Assembly (NCBI GenBank): GCA_964344335.1
Contig: CAYFMW010000028.1
Coordinates: 1 to 17,341 of the forward strand
DNA: 17,341 bases
Direction of reading: 5' to 3'
Source: RUG11894 sp964344335
GTDB lineage: Bacteria; Bacillota; Clostridia; Peptostreptococcales; Anaerovoracaceae
Of this stretch, positions 6,654 through 15,128 are shown piece by piece (positions within the stretch are counted from its first letter, which is position 1; every line of letters starts with the position of its first letter). Position numbers and translations under genes: made by a program. The notes below the pieces were generated by a model. The model did not search any database and was not told the DNA's origin. It saw nothing but the letters and a program-made list of their open reading frames with translations.

Positions 6654-9256
6654 TGTCTGGTCTTCTCCTGAAGTTTCTCGAGTATTCCGATTGCCTCGGA
6701 AGGCTTGATATTCATTAAATCCAAATTTCGCACCATTCCTGCCAGCTCGCTGTCGCGGGGAGAAAAGATTGAAAGTTGCTCTGTTACCGGTTCTTCGGGG
6801 TGCTTAATCTCTCTAAGTTCGAGGCTTCCGGCCTCTTCTTCAAGAGACTTAAGCTTGCGTTCCGCGCTCTGAATTACATCGCTCGGCACTCCCGCAAGCT
6901 GAGCCACATGAATCCCGTAGCTTCTGGACGCACTGCCTTCGACAATCTTATGCAGAAAAACTATATCTCCGCCTCTCTCCGAAACGCTGACATTGAGGTT
7001 TTTAACTCCTTCTATAGCGCCTTCCAGAGCTACCAGCTCGTGGTAGTGTGTCGCAAAGAGCGTCCGAACCTTATTGTTCCCCGCAAGCTTTTCGACAGTC
7101 GCCCAGGCTATCGACAGCCCGTCGTAGGTGCTCGTACCCCGCCCTATCTCGTCGAGTATAACCAGACTCGAAGGGGTGGCGGTGTTGAGTATAAAGGCGA
7201 GTTCACTCATCTCGACGAAGAAGGTGGACTGGCCCATGCTTATATTGTCCGAGGCGCCTATCCTCGTATAGATTCTGTCGCAGATGCCGATGCGGGCACT
7301 TTCGGCCGGTACGAAGCATCCGGCCTGGGCCATGAGGACTATCAGCGCGAGCTGCCTCATGTAAGTGGATTTACCGGACATATTCGGTCCGGTTATTATA
7401 AGCATGGAGGCGTCGCTCCTGTTGATATACAAATCGTTGGAGACGAAAATCCCGTCCTTTATCAAGGTTTCGATAACGGGATGGCGACCTTTTTTGATAA
7501 TAATTTCGTCCCCGTCGTCAAGCTTCGGTCTCGTGTAATTCAACTTTATTGAAGCTTCAGCAAAACTTGCAAGCACATCGCATTCGGCAATCGCCCTGCC
7601 CGCCTTCTGCAGGGAAGCTGCCTTCTCGTTAAGCCGGGTCCGCAGCTCTGTAAAAATCTTGTATTCAAGCTCGTTAATTTTGACTTCCGCATTGAGAACC
7701 TTGCTCTCTACCTCCTTCATTTCCGAGGTTATGTAGCGCTCCGCGGAGACCAAGGTCTGTTTTCTTATATAATTTTCCGGAACCATATCCCTGTAGGTAT
7801 TAGTGATTTCGATATAATATCCGAACACTCTGTTGAAGCCTACCTTAAGGCTCTTAATGCCTGTTCGCTCCCTCTCTTTGTTCTCCAAAGACGCTATCCA
7901 AAGCTTGGAGTCCCTCGAAGCGAGCTTCAGCTCGTCGAGCTCCACGCTGTAAGCTTCCTTTATAAGCCCTCCCTCCCTGACAGTAAACGGAGGTTCCTCC
8001 ACTATGGCTTTCTCAAGCTCATCGTGCATATCCTGAAAATCTTCGATTCTCTCCGAGATTTCTCCGAGCAGCCCCGGCAGTCCCTTAAGTAAAGCTTTTA
8101 TTTCTGCCAAATGCAAAAGCGAGGTTTTAAGGGCTATCATGTCCCTTGCATTCGCAGTGCCTACCGAAATCCTGCCCGTCAATCGCTCCAGGTCGTAGAT
8201 ATATTTAAGCGATTCTCTAAGATCGTTTCTAAGCAGAATATCTCCTGTAAGAAGCTCAACGGCATCGAGTCGAGCATCTATCGCTTCGCAAGATTTAAGA
8301 GGTTCGCGGAGCCAGCGCTTCATCAATCTAGAACCCATGGCGGTCTTCGTCCTGTCTAGAACGCCCAGCAGCGAACCCTTCTCGCTTCTGTCAAACAGCG
8401 TCTCGGTAATCTCTAGGTTCTTGATCGTCGCTCTATCGAGAATCATGCAGTCGCCGTCCTCTTCAATCTGAAGATTGCGTAGATGCGTGGCGTCCTGCTT
8501 CTGAGTCTGCATTATATATCCGAGGACTGCTCCGACAGCCGTAAAGAGTAAAGGAACATCTTCAGATGCAAGGCCCACGGCCTTCTCGCTCTTGATTCCG
8601 AAATGTCTCCGGATATTTTCCGAACAGGCTCTATCGCCGAAGATTCCTTCGCCCTGCGGGGAAATATAGATTTCATCCGAGAGGGTCGCGCTCTCCGCAA
8701 GCTGAAGGGCGTATGGTTCATCCTCCTTCACCAAAAGCTCTTTCGGGCGTATTCTCGCGAGCTGTGAGAGGAGCTGTTGACAAAGATTGCTTCCCTTAAT
8801 CTGCATTGCTCTAAACTCACCGGTCGAAATATCGCACCAGCAGAGTCCGAATCCCTCCTCGCTCTCGCTTAAGGCTGCGAGATAGTTGTTTTCCTTTTCG
8901 TCAAGAATGCTCTCCGAAAGGACGGTGCCCGGGGTTATAACCCTGACGACTTCTCTATCCACTAGCCCTTTCGAAAGCGCCGGGTCGCTCATCTGCTCAG
9001 CTATCGCTACCTTGTACCCTTTATCTATGAGCTTTGCGACATAACTTTCGTAGGCATGATAAGGCACGCCGCACATAGGAGCCCTTTCTTTTTTGCCGCA
9101 CTGCCTGCCCGTAAGAACCAAATCCAGCTCCCGCGAAGCGGTCTCCGCATCCTCAAAAAACATCTCGTAAAAATCCCCGAGACGGTAAAAGAGTATGCAG
9201 TCCTTGTATTGCTCCTTTGTATTAAGATATTGCCTCATCATCGGCGAGTAAGACAT
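6650..9256 (-). CDS. mutS: DNA mismatch repair protein MutS
   Basis: MutS is the mismatch-recognition ATPase and starts methyl-independent mismatch repair with the MutL encoded next to it. It is 868 aa, the usual size. Mismatch-reading residues are in GDFYE (27-31). Connector, lever and clamp domains span about 130-590. The ABC ATPase has Walker A GPNMSGKST (623-631), STFFVEMSEL (677-686), Walker B and signature in LVILDEIGRGTSTYDG (698-713), and FATHYHEL (734-741). QLSIF at 827-831 matches the beta-clamp-binding motif near MutS C termini. The ATG at 9256 has AGGAAGAGGAA ending about four bases upstream. A 57-base gap separates it from tlyA; I saw no convincing promoter there, so it may still be read through. 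Confidence 0.98.
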   Translation of the reverse strand: MSYSPMMRQYLNTKEQYKDCILFYRLGDFYEMFFEDAETASRELDLVLTGRQCGKKERAPMCGVPYHAYESYVAKLIDKGYKVAIAEQMSDPALSKGLVDREVVRVITPGTVLSESILDEKENNYLAALSESEEGFGLCWCDISTGEFRAMQIKGSNLCQQLLSQLARIRPKELLVKEDEPYALQLAESATLSDEIYISPQGEGIFGDRACSENIRRHFGIKSEKAVGLASEDVPLLFTAVGAVLGYIMQTQKQDATHLRNLQIEEDGDCMILDRATIKNLEITETLFDRSEKGSLLGVLDRTKTAMGSRLMKRWLREPLKSCEAIDARLDAVELLTGDILLRNDLRESLKYIYDLERLTGRISVGTANARDMIALKTSLLHLAEIKALLKGLPGLLGEISERIEDFQDMHDELEKAIVEEPPFTVREGGLIKEAYSVELDELKLASRDSKLWIASLENKERERTGIKSLKVGFNRVFGYYIEITNTYRDMVPENYIRKQTLVSAERYITSEMKEVESKVLNAEVKINELEYKIFTELRTRLNEKAASLQKAGRAIAECDVLASFAEASIKLNYTRPKLDDGDEIIIKKGRHPVIETLIKDGIFVSNDLYINRSDASMLIITGPNMSGKSTYMRQLALIVLMAQAGCFVPAESARIGICDRIYTRIGASDNISMGQSTFFVEMSELAFILNTATPSSLVILDEIGRGTSTYDGLSIAWATVEKLAGNNKVRTLFATHYHELVALEGAIEGVKNLNVSVSERGGDIVFLHKIVEGSASRSYGIHVAQLAGVPSDVIQSAERKLKSLEEEAGSLELREIKHPEEPVTEQLSIFSPRDSELAGMVRNLDLMNIKPSEAIGILEKLQEKTRQ

Positions 9257-9313
9257 CTGTTCCTCTTCCTATTCAAATCCTCGCGATTCGCTCTCGCGTT
9301 TAAATCTTTAAAT

Positions 9314-10123
9314 CTATTCCGCTGTTTCCTTAAAAAAAGCGTGAGCCGCCCGCACAATTTCTTGTGTGGCAATTCCGGCATATTCGGCGCCGCCCTTACG
9401 AAGATGCATAAGATACTCGATATTGCCCTTCTTGGCACCCTCTATCGGAGAAAAGCTTAAATTTACAATGCTGAAGCCCGCCTCTCTCGCATATCCGGAC
9501 ACATTCTCTATAACTTCCCGATGAACTGCGGGATCCTTAACCACTCCGCCCCTTCCGACCTGATGCCTCCCCGCTTCGAACTGCGGTTTTATAAGGCAGA
9601 CCATATCGGCTCCGTCCTCAAGGAGTTGCGCTGCGGGCGGTAAAATATATTTCAGAGAGATGAAGGATACATCCGTGCAGACAAATTGGATTCTATCCTC
9701 AAAATCCGGAACCTGCGCATAGCGGAAATTGTATTGCTCCATCACCTTTACGCGCTCATCTATCCGCAGCTTCCACGAGAGCTGATTGCTTCCGCTGTCC
9801 ACGGCGTAGACCTTCGCAGCTCCGCGCTGCAGCAGGCAGTCGCTGAATCCTCCCGTGGAGGAACCTATATCGAGGCATATCAAGCCCGCAACATCAATTT
9901 CAAATGCATTGAGGGCGGCTTCCAGCTTTAGCCCTCCCCTCGAAACATAGGGGCAATCCTCCCCTCTGAGTTCGATCTGCACATCTTCCGCTACAATGGT
10001 GCCGGGTTTTTCGCAGCGCTCACCGTCGACGAAGACAAGGCCCGCCATAACGAACCTCTTCGCCTTCTCGCGACTGTCCGCGAGCCCTCTTTCAGTTATG
10101 AGCGCGTCAATTCTCCGCTTCAA
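9314..10123 (-). CDS. tlyA: TlyA family rRNA 2'-O-methyltransferase (S4 plus FtsJ-like domains)
   Basis: TlyA-family enzymes methylate ribose 2'-O in rRNA using SAM; in mycobacteria loss of TlyA gives capreomycin resistance. It is 269 aa. An N-terminal S4 RNA-binding domain (1-60) begins RRIDALITERGL. The methyltransferase domain has SAM motif LDIGSSTGGF (84-93). K66 (SRGGLK), D151 (CTDVSF), K179 (LIKPQFE) and E236 (GNIEYL) line up with the K-D-K-E tetrad of mycobacterial TlyA. The start is TTG at 10123: it is the first possible start after an in-frame stop, and GGTGGTGA lies upstream. It overlaps dxs by 17 bases. In Bacillus this is yqxC, also just after dxs. Haemolysin names for the family are historical. 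Confidence 0.95.
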   Translation of the reverse strand: MKRRIDALITERGLADSREKAKRFVMAGLVFVDGERCEKPGTIVAEDVQIELRGEDCPYVSRGGLKLEAALNAFEIDVAGLICLDIGSSTGGFSDCLLQRGAAKVYAVDSGSNQLSWKLRIDERVKVMEQYNFRYAQVPDFEDRIQFVCTDVSFISLKYILPPAAQLLEDGADMVCLIKPQFEAGRHQVGRGGVVKDPAVHREVIENVSGYAREAGFSIVNLSFSPIEGAKKGNIEYLMHLRKGGAEYAGIATQEIVRAAHAFFKETAE

Positions 10124-11960
10124 TAAGATTCACCACCGTTTCCGCGATGCCGCGGGCATTCATCCCGTAACGCGCTTTCAGTTCCGATATGCTCCCGTGT
10201 TCTATAAACTTGTCGGGCCAGCCCATAACCTTTATGGCGCAGCGTGCTCCTCTTTCAGCTGCATAGGCCGCGATACGCGTCCCGACGCCACCCGAGGCGA
10301 TGCCGTCCTCCAAAGTAATTACGAATCTGTATTCGTTGAAGATGCCGTCTAAAAAGGTTAAATTAAGTGGCTTTAAGGATCGTAGATTATATACGGAGCA
10401 GTCGATTCCCCGTTCTTTCATAAACTCGGCAGCATCCAGAGCATCCCTTACGCAGCCTCCTGCAGCCACTATGCATATGTATTTGCCGTCGCGGACCTGC
10501 TGAGGCAGATTGCATCCTGCGGGAAGCGCATAATCGCTGAGGTATTCGGCCTTACCCTTGGGGTATCTTATGGCGCAGGGAGCATCGAGGCTAAGAGCAT
10601 AGCGCAGCATCTCCGCAAGTTCCGGTCCGTCCTTGGGGGCCAGAAGGTTCATATTCGGCATATCCGAAAGATAGGCGATGTCGAAAGCCCCGTGGTGAGT
10701 TTCACCGTCCTGCCCCGTAATTCCGGCTCTGTCTATCGCAAAGACGACCGGCAGGTTCTGGAGACAAACCTCCGTAAGGGTTTGATCGTAGGCCCTCTGG
10801 AGGAATGTGGAATATATGGCGACGACCGGCTTCATGCCGCCCAGTGCGAGGCCTGCGGCAAATGAAACTGCATGCTGTTCGGCTATCGCGCAGTCGAAGA
10901 CCCTTTTCGGATATACCTCCTGCATTTTGCATAGTCCGGTCGCCTCCGTCATGGCTGCGGAAATTCCGACGATACGATCGTCGAGCGAGGCCTCCTTTAC
11001 GAGGGCGGCACCGAAAATATCCGTATATTTATCCTCGCTTCGGACGATTTGCGAGGTAGCAGTAGAGGGATTGAAGGGGCTTACTCCATGGAACTTACCC
11101 GGATTTTTCTCCGCAGGGACAAAGCCCTTGCCTTTTATGGTAACAGCATGGATTATAACCGGGCGTTTCATGAGCTTTGCGGCGCTCAGCACCTCGCTCA
11201 GGAGTTCTATATCGTGTCCGTCGACGGGTCCGTAATACTTGAACCCCATCTGCTCGAAGAAGATTCCGGGGACGAAGCTGTTTTTTACAGCATCTCTTAG
11301 ATGTGTAAGGCTTCTGGACATGGAGGGATGTCCTTTTAATACCGATTTAAGGTCTTCCTTAAAGTTGAGATATCCCTTGGAAAGTCTGAGTTTTTGAAGA
11401 TACTCCGCAATTCCGCCGACATTCTCGTCTATGGACATGCTGTTATCGTTAAGAATAACTATGAGAGGCGTGTTTTCAGCTCCGGCATTGTTGAGCGCTT
11501 CGTAGGCTATGCCGCCCGTGAGCGCCCCGTCGCCGATGACGGCTATGCAGGAATAATCCTCTCCCTTAATGTCTCTGGCCTTGGCGTAGCCCAGAGCAGC
11601 GGAAATAGAACTGCCGCTGTGCCCGGAATCGTAGCAATCGCTTTCGTCTTCCGCTCTCTTAGGAAAGCCGCTAAGGCCGTCGCGCTTGCGAAGAGTGTCC
11701 ATCTGCCCCCATCTTCCGGTGAGCATCTTATGGACATAGCACTGATGTCCGACATCCCAGACTATGCGGTCTTTATGTACATCGAATATGCGATGAAGGG
11801 CAATCGTCAGCTCCACCGTTCCGAGATTAGATGCCAGGTGGCCGCCGGTCTTCGAGACGCTATCTATCAGAGCCTCTCTGATTCGCACTGCCAGCATATC
11901 GAGATCGCGAGCGCTCATATTCTTTAACTGTTCTGAACTTATATCCTTAAAATCCTTCAT
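10107..11960 (-). CDS. dxs: 1-deoxy-D-xylulose-5-phosphate synthase
   Basis: The enzyme condenses pyruvate and glyceraldehyde 3-phosphate to DXP, the first step of the MEP isoprenoid pathway and a source for thiamine and pyridoxal. It is 617 aa, normal length. The ThDP-binding motif runs from GDGALTGG (143-150) to LNDNSMSI (170-177). The catalytic-domain glutamate is E361 in AIAEQHAVSF. DRAGITGQDGETHHG (410-424) and the N-terminal GGHLASNLG (39-47) are DXS signatures. The ATG at 11960 overlaps the prenyl synthase gene by 14 bases, with AAGGGAAG about seven bases upstream. It supplies precursors used by the adjacent prenyl synthase and, through DMAPP, by MiaA. Confidence 0.98.
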   Translation of the reverse strand: MKDFKDISSEQLKNMSARDLDMLAVRIREALIDSVSKTGGHLASNLGTVELTIALHRIFDVHKDRIVWDVGHQCYVHKMLTGRWGQMDTLRKRDGLSGFPKRAEDESDCYDSGHSGSSISAALGYAKARDIKGEDYSCIAVIGDGALTGGIAYEALNNAGAENTPLIVILNDNSMSIDENVGGIAEYLQKLRLSKGYLNFKEDLKSVLKGHPSMSRSLTHLRDAVKNSFVPGIFFEQMGFKYYGPVDGHDIELLSEVLSAAKLMKRPVIIHAVTIKGKGFVPAEKNPGKFHGVSPFNPSTATSQIVRSEDKYTDIFGAALVKEASLDDRIVGISAAMTEATGLCKMQEVYPKRVFDCAIAEQHAVSFAAGLALGGMKPVVAIYSTFLQRAYDQTLTEVCLQNLPVVFAIDRAGITGQDGETHHGAFDIAYLSDMPNMNLLAPKDGPELAEMLRYALSLDAPCAIRYPKGKAEYLSDYALPAGCNLPQQVRDGKYICIVAAGGCVRDALDAAEFMKERGIDCSVYNLRSLKPLNLTFLDGIFNEYRFVITLEDGIASGGVGTRIAAYAAERGARCAIKVMGWPDKFIEHGSISELKARYGMNARGIAETVVNLIEAEN

Positions 11961-12855
11961 TTTTTATCTTCCCTTCCAGGAAATCTATCAGGTAATTAAA
12001 TATCTCTGCATCGTCTTCGTACTTTAACATGTGCTCCCTCGCCTCTTCCAGCAACTCCGCGGCCTTGAGCTTGGCGTCTTCGATTCCGAAGCATGCGGGA
12101 AAAGTAGCTTTACCGGCTTCCGCATCCGATTTGGTTCTCTTGCCGAGTTCGGATTCATCGCCCATAACATCGAGAATATCGTCGACTATCTGAAAGGCCA
12201 GTCCTACATTTTCACCGTAGAAATGAAGATCCTCTCTTAAGGAGCTGCTCCCTCCGCCCAGGGTACAGCCCGCGAGCAGAACAGCTTTAATGAGTGCAGC
12301 AGTCTTATTATTGTGGATGAAGGCGAGCATTTCTTTAGAGCAATCCTTGCCCTCAGCTTCTATATCCGCAACTTGCCCCGCTATCATCCCGCGAACCCCA
12401 CTGCCCTTGGAAAGCTCGTAGCAGGCGCCTGCCATGCGCCGCAGGCTATGCGAATCGTCCAGGTACATCAGCATCTGCTTCGTCATCAATTCGTATGCGG
12501 CGGCGAGCAGTCCGTCTCCTGCAAGTATTGCCATTGCCTCTCCGTATACGATGTGATTTGTTGGCTTTCCCCGCCTTAGATCGTCGTCGTCCATCGCGGG
12601 AAGGTCGTCGTGTATCAGAGAATAAGTATGTATGTATTCCGCAGCGCAAGCAAAAGGAAGGGCAAAACTGAGATCTCCTCCGGCGAGCCTGCAGGCCGCG
12701 AGCAACAGAACAGGGCGTATTCTCTTCCCGCCCGCAGAGAGGCTGTAGGACATGGCTTCCTGAAGGGTGCGGCTCATCGGCTCGATTTCCGGAAGAAAAT
12801 CCAGCATGTGTTCTTCTACGAGTAGCTTAAGCTCTTGGTAGGCAGGGTTGTTCAT
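11947..12855 (-). CDS. ispA: Short-chain polyprenyl diphosphate synthase (farnesyl/geranylgeranyl type)
   Basis: The enzyme joins IPP to allylic diphosphates, most likely giving farnesyl diphosphate for quinone, undecaprenyl and other prenyl products. It is 302 aa. The substrate-binding arginine/lysine motif is GGKRIRP (42-48). The first aspartate-rich motif, DDLPAMD (83-89), has the two-residue insertion of bacterial farnesyl-type synthases. GQ is at 160-161, KT at 184-185, and the second motif DDILD at 225-229. The residues before the first motif (HTYSLIHDD) resemble IspA. Product length (C15 or C20) cannot be settled by eye. The ATG at 12855 overlaps the xseB stop in an ATGA. The pairing with dxs is standard in Firmicutes. 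Confidence 0.94.
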   Translation of the reverse strand: MNNPAYQELKLLVEEHMLDFLPEIEPMSRTLQEAMSYSLSAGGKRIRPVLLLAACRLAGGDLSFALPFACAAEYIHTYSLIHDDLPAMDDDDLRRGKPTNHIVYGEAMAILAGDGLLAAAYELMTKQMLMYLDDSHSLRRMAGACYELSKGSGVRGMIAGQVADIEAEGKDCSKEMLAFIHNNKTAALIKAVLLAGCTLGGGSSSLREDLHFYGENVGLAFQIVDDILDVMGDESELGKRTKSDAEAGKATFPACFGIEDAKLKAAELLEEAREHMLKYEDDAEIFNYLIDFLEGKIKNEGF

Positions 12856-13082
12856 GCTTCAAAATCCTCCTTATTTCCATTTTCCGGATTATATATTTCG
12901 ATTTTTTGCTTAGCATTTTCGAGAAGCTGAGTACAGTGTGCATGTAACATAATACATTTATCGTAAACCAAAATGCTTTCTTCCAATTCCAAACGCCCGG
13001 ACCTTAGACTTTCCGCAGCTTTCTCGAGTTCGGCAAGCGCAACTTCGAATTTCATATGTTCAATATCGCTTTTATTCTGCAA
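12852..13082 (-). CDS. xseB: Exodeoxyribonuclease VII small subunit
   Basis: XseB is the small helical subunit that binds several copies per XseA to form exonuclease VII, which degrades single-stranded DNA from both ends. It is 76 aa. FEVALAELEKAAESLRSGRL (12-31) followed by ELEESILVYDKC is the family signature, predicted as two helices. I chose the TTG at 13082 because GGAGG (13092-13096) lies nine bases upstream; the next start, an ATG at 13055, has no binding site. The TTG start overlaps the xseA stop by 11 bases, and the end overlaps the prenyl synthase start by four. Confidence 0.95.
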   Translation of the reverse strand: MQNKSDIEHMKFEVALAELEKAAESLRSGRLELEESILVYDKCIMLHAHCTQLLENAKQKIEIYNPENGNKEDFEA

Positions 13083-14217
13083 TTTCCTTATCCTCCACTA
13101 GACATTTTATGCTTCCGTCAGCAAATACAACGCTTATACGCTCACCGACACTTATTTGAGAAACTCTGCTTAAAATACCCCCGTCCGCGCTCCTTGCCAT
13201 CGCGCAGCCCCTCTGGAGTGCCGACATGGGGTTGTGCATCTCGATATCCGTGCGCAGCATTTGCAGCCTGTGCGAAAGACTCTTAATGATATCTTCAAAA
13301 GCTATATCCGCATCGCTATTAAGACCTCTCAGCTTTATGGAAGCGAGCTTTAAGCCGGATTCCAGCAGCGGAAAGAGCCTTCGGGGCGAATAGATTTCCA
13401 ATGTATTTAAAATAGAAGCGAGCTGCGGTACGGCAAGCTCCGCCGCCGCCGTCGGCGTTGCGGCTCTTGCATCCGCAACGAAGTCCGATATTACGACATC
13501 CACCTCGTGACCCACCGCGGAAATCACCGGAATCTTTGACGAATATATCGCCCTGGCGACGCTCTCCTCATTGAAGGACCAAAGATCTTCCGTCGAACCT
13601 CCGCCTCGCCCTGCTATAATCAGGTCCGCGCTCGGGAACAGTTCGTTTATCCCTTCGATAGCCTCGCATATGCTCCGAGCGGCATCGGGTCCCTGGACAA
13701 GGCAAGGATAAATTATTATATCCGCGAGCGAATACCTGCGCCTGACAGTACTTATAATATCCTTGACGGCGGCGCCCGTAGGGGATGTCACAACTCCTAT
13801 GAGCCTCGGAAATTCCGGCAGAGGCCTCTTTCTCTTTTCGTCAAACAGTCCTTCCGCCTCCAATTTCTTCTTGAGGTTTTCGAATGCGAGCTTGAGTGCT
13901 CCCTCCCCCGCTGCCTCCAAATCTCTGATATTCAGCGAATAGCTTCCGCCTCTTTCGTATACCGAAACATTGCCGTATGCCGTAACCTGCATCCCGTCCG
14001 AGATGTCGTATCTTAAAAACTCGACGCGCTCCCGGGGCAGAAAGCAATTGATCCTCGAGTTTTCGTCCTTAAGAGAAAAGTACCAATGTCCCGAACCGTG
14101 CTTGTTGAGTCCGGAAATCTCGCCCTCAACCGACAAATTGGCAAGGATGGGATCCGCCTTTAGAATGCGGGAAATATATCTGTTTAATTGAGTTACGCTA
14201 ATCGCCTTCAGCGCCAA
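13072..14217 (-). CDS. xseA: Exodeoxyribonuclease VII large subunit
   Basis: XseA is the catalytic subunit of exonuclease VII. It is 381 aa, shorter than the 400-450 aa common in the family; the shortage is in the C-terminal helical region. An OB-fold (about 1-105) is followed by the nuclease domain: VVTSPTGAAVKDI (142-154), AGRGGGSTEDLWSFNEE (202-218), PVISAVGHEVDVVISDFVAD (230-249) and RAATPTAAAE (251-260). The C-terminal SALQRGCA motif (332-339) has Cys338 where Tyr is usual. The start is TTG at 14217 with a strong GGAGG (14224-14228) six bases upstream, and it overlaps the preceding gene by 10 bases. All core motifs are intact, so it should be active with XseB. Confidence 0.97.
   Translation of the reverse strand: MALKAISVTQLNRYISRILKADPILANLSVEGEISGLNKHGSGHWYFSLKDENSRINCFLPRERVEFLRYDISDGMQVTAYGNVSVYERGGSYSLNIRDLEAAGEGALKLAFENLKKKLEAEGLFDEKRKRPLPEFPRLIGVVTSPTGAAVKDIISTVRRRYSLADIIIYPCLVQGPDAARSICEAIEGINELFPSADLIIAGRGGGSTEDLWSFNEESVARAIYSSKIPVISAVGHEVDVVISDFVADARAATPTAAAELAVPQLASILNTLEIYSPRRLFPLLESGLKLASIKLRGLNSDADIAFEDIIKSLSHRLQMLRTDIEMHNPMSALQRGCAMARSADGGILSRVSQISVGERISVVFADGSIKCLVEDKEIAE
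13092..13096 (-). promoter_or_regulatory. Ribosome binding site deciding the TTG start of xseB
   Basis: GGAGG lies nine bases before TTG 13082, within the end of xseA. The ATG nine codons later has no comparable site. Confidence 0.7.
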
Positions 14218-15128
14218 TGTCTTCCTCCGTATATGGCAACTCCGACAGCATTGTCGCTGCAGAGTCTCTTATCTCCGAAAATGTAGCCCTTATGCTCGCA
14301 GCGCTGCCTAAGAAATTCGCTTCGGGCCACTCCGCCGCTCACAAGCACTTGCTTCGCGCCGCTGTTCTTCCTTGCATCCTCGCATATTTCGATAAAGCTC
14401 TCGCTTATCCTTTCCATCAAGAAGAAAGAGAGCTCTTCTGACGGGTGCTCATTTATCGCCGATTTAAGCTGCGTTTCGAGGCCGGACAGGTTGAGTCCCG
14501 CATCTTGCACAAAAACGCGGCAGAGCGGGTTTTTAATGCCTTTTGGGCTGTATCCGAGCGCCAGTTCATCCACGCGGGCGCCGGCCGGAAAGGAAAATCC
14601 CAGCGCAAGGCCGAAGCGGTCCAAAAGCTGTCCGTAGGACAGGTCCTTTGTAGCGAAAATCACTTCGTGGAATTTCCCTCGCACGAGCACCAATTCCAAA
14701 GTTCCGCCCGATAAATGTGCGAATACAAACGCCTTTTCGCGCTCAATCCGAGTGCCCCAAGCTGCCGCTTCCAGATGCCCCTCCTGATGAGAGCAAAACA
14801 GCAACTTCGCTCCCGTCGCCGAGGATATCATACGAGCGGCATTCATGCCTGCCGTAAAGACCGGCATATATGAACCCTCCGCAGGCCTGGGTCTTGAGCT
14901 TGCACACACGGCAACAATTCTTCCGCTCCTGCCCTCAAGCGCCGCATCGATAAGTTCCGGAAGATTGTTCCAGTGCTGAAACAGCGCATCGGACTGACGA
15001 AGGCCGAGCTCGCCGTCCTTAACATTGAGCATGGTCCGCTCGTCGGCTAAGATATTTCCTTCGGAGTCCGTAAGGGCGACAGAAGTCGTGTAGTTGCTCG
15101 TATCTATTCCGAGGTAAAGTTCCTTCAC
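14208..15128 (-). CDS. Kae1/TsaD-like ASKHA protein (peptidase M22 paralogue), function unassigned
   Basis: This 306-aa protein is homologous to TsaD/Kae1, which makes the threonylcarbamoyl group of t6A37 in tRNA, but it does not look like TsaD itself. The N-terminal motif is GIDTSNYTTS (7-16) instead of the TsaD form GIETSCDET, and the region around 76-94 reads ASSRPRPAEGSYMPVFTAG. The metal-site pieces are kept: H114 and H118 in HQEGH, the LSGG loop (139-142), KDLSYGQLLDRFG (161-173), SGGVA (264-268) and D292 (SDNAVG). A shorter TsaD-like protein between nusB and xseA recurs in Clostridia, usually named O-sialoglycoprotein endopeptidase; I know of no proven role. The start is GTG at 15128, overlapping the nusB stop as GTGA, with AAGGGGAT just upstream. 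A genuine tsaD should exist elsewhere in the genome. Confidence 0.85.
   Translation of the reverse strand: MKELYLGIDTSNYTTSVALTDSEGNILADERTMLNVKDGELGLRQSDALFQHWNNLPELIDAALEGRSGRIVAVCASSRPRPAEGSYMPVFTAGMNAARMISSATGAKLLFCSHQEGHLEAAAWGTRIEREKAFVFAHLSGGTLELVLVRGKFHEVIFATKDLSYGQLLDRFGLALGFSFPAGARVDELALGYSPKGIKNPLCRVFVQDAGLNLSGLETQLKSAINEHPSEELSFFLMERISESFIEICEDARKNSGAKQVLVSGGVARSEFLRQRCEHKGYIFGDKRLCSDNAVGVAIYGGRHWR
14224..14228 (-). promoter_or_regulatory. Ribosome binding site deciding the TTG start of xseA
   Basis: GGAGG on the minus strand sits six bases before TTG 14217, inside the last codons of the Kae1-like gene. No other start codon near the XseA N terminus has such a site. Confidence 0.8.

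Noticed and set aside
6776..7552. Long plus-strand reading frame (258 codons) opposite mutS
   Set aside because: It lies wholly antisense to the conserved ATPase region of MutS. It shows no recognisable domain and no supporting ribosome site, and is explained by the codon composition of mutS.
9282..9298. Inverted repeat CGCGA/TCGCG between tlyA and mutS considered as a terminator
   Set aside because: The stem is only five base pairs with a seven-base loop and no following T-run on the coding strand.
11394..11927. Plus-strand reading frame (177 codons) opposite dxs
   Set aside because: It is a shadow of the dxs N-terminal region, with no motif or regulatory signal of its own.
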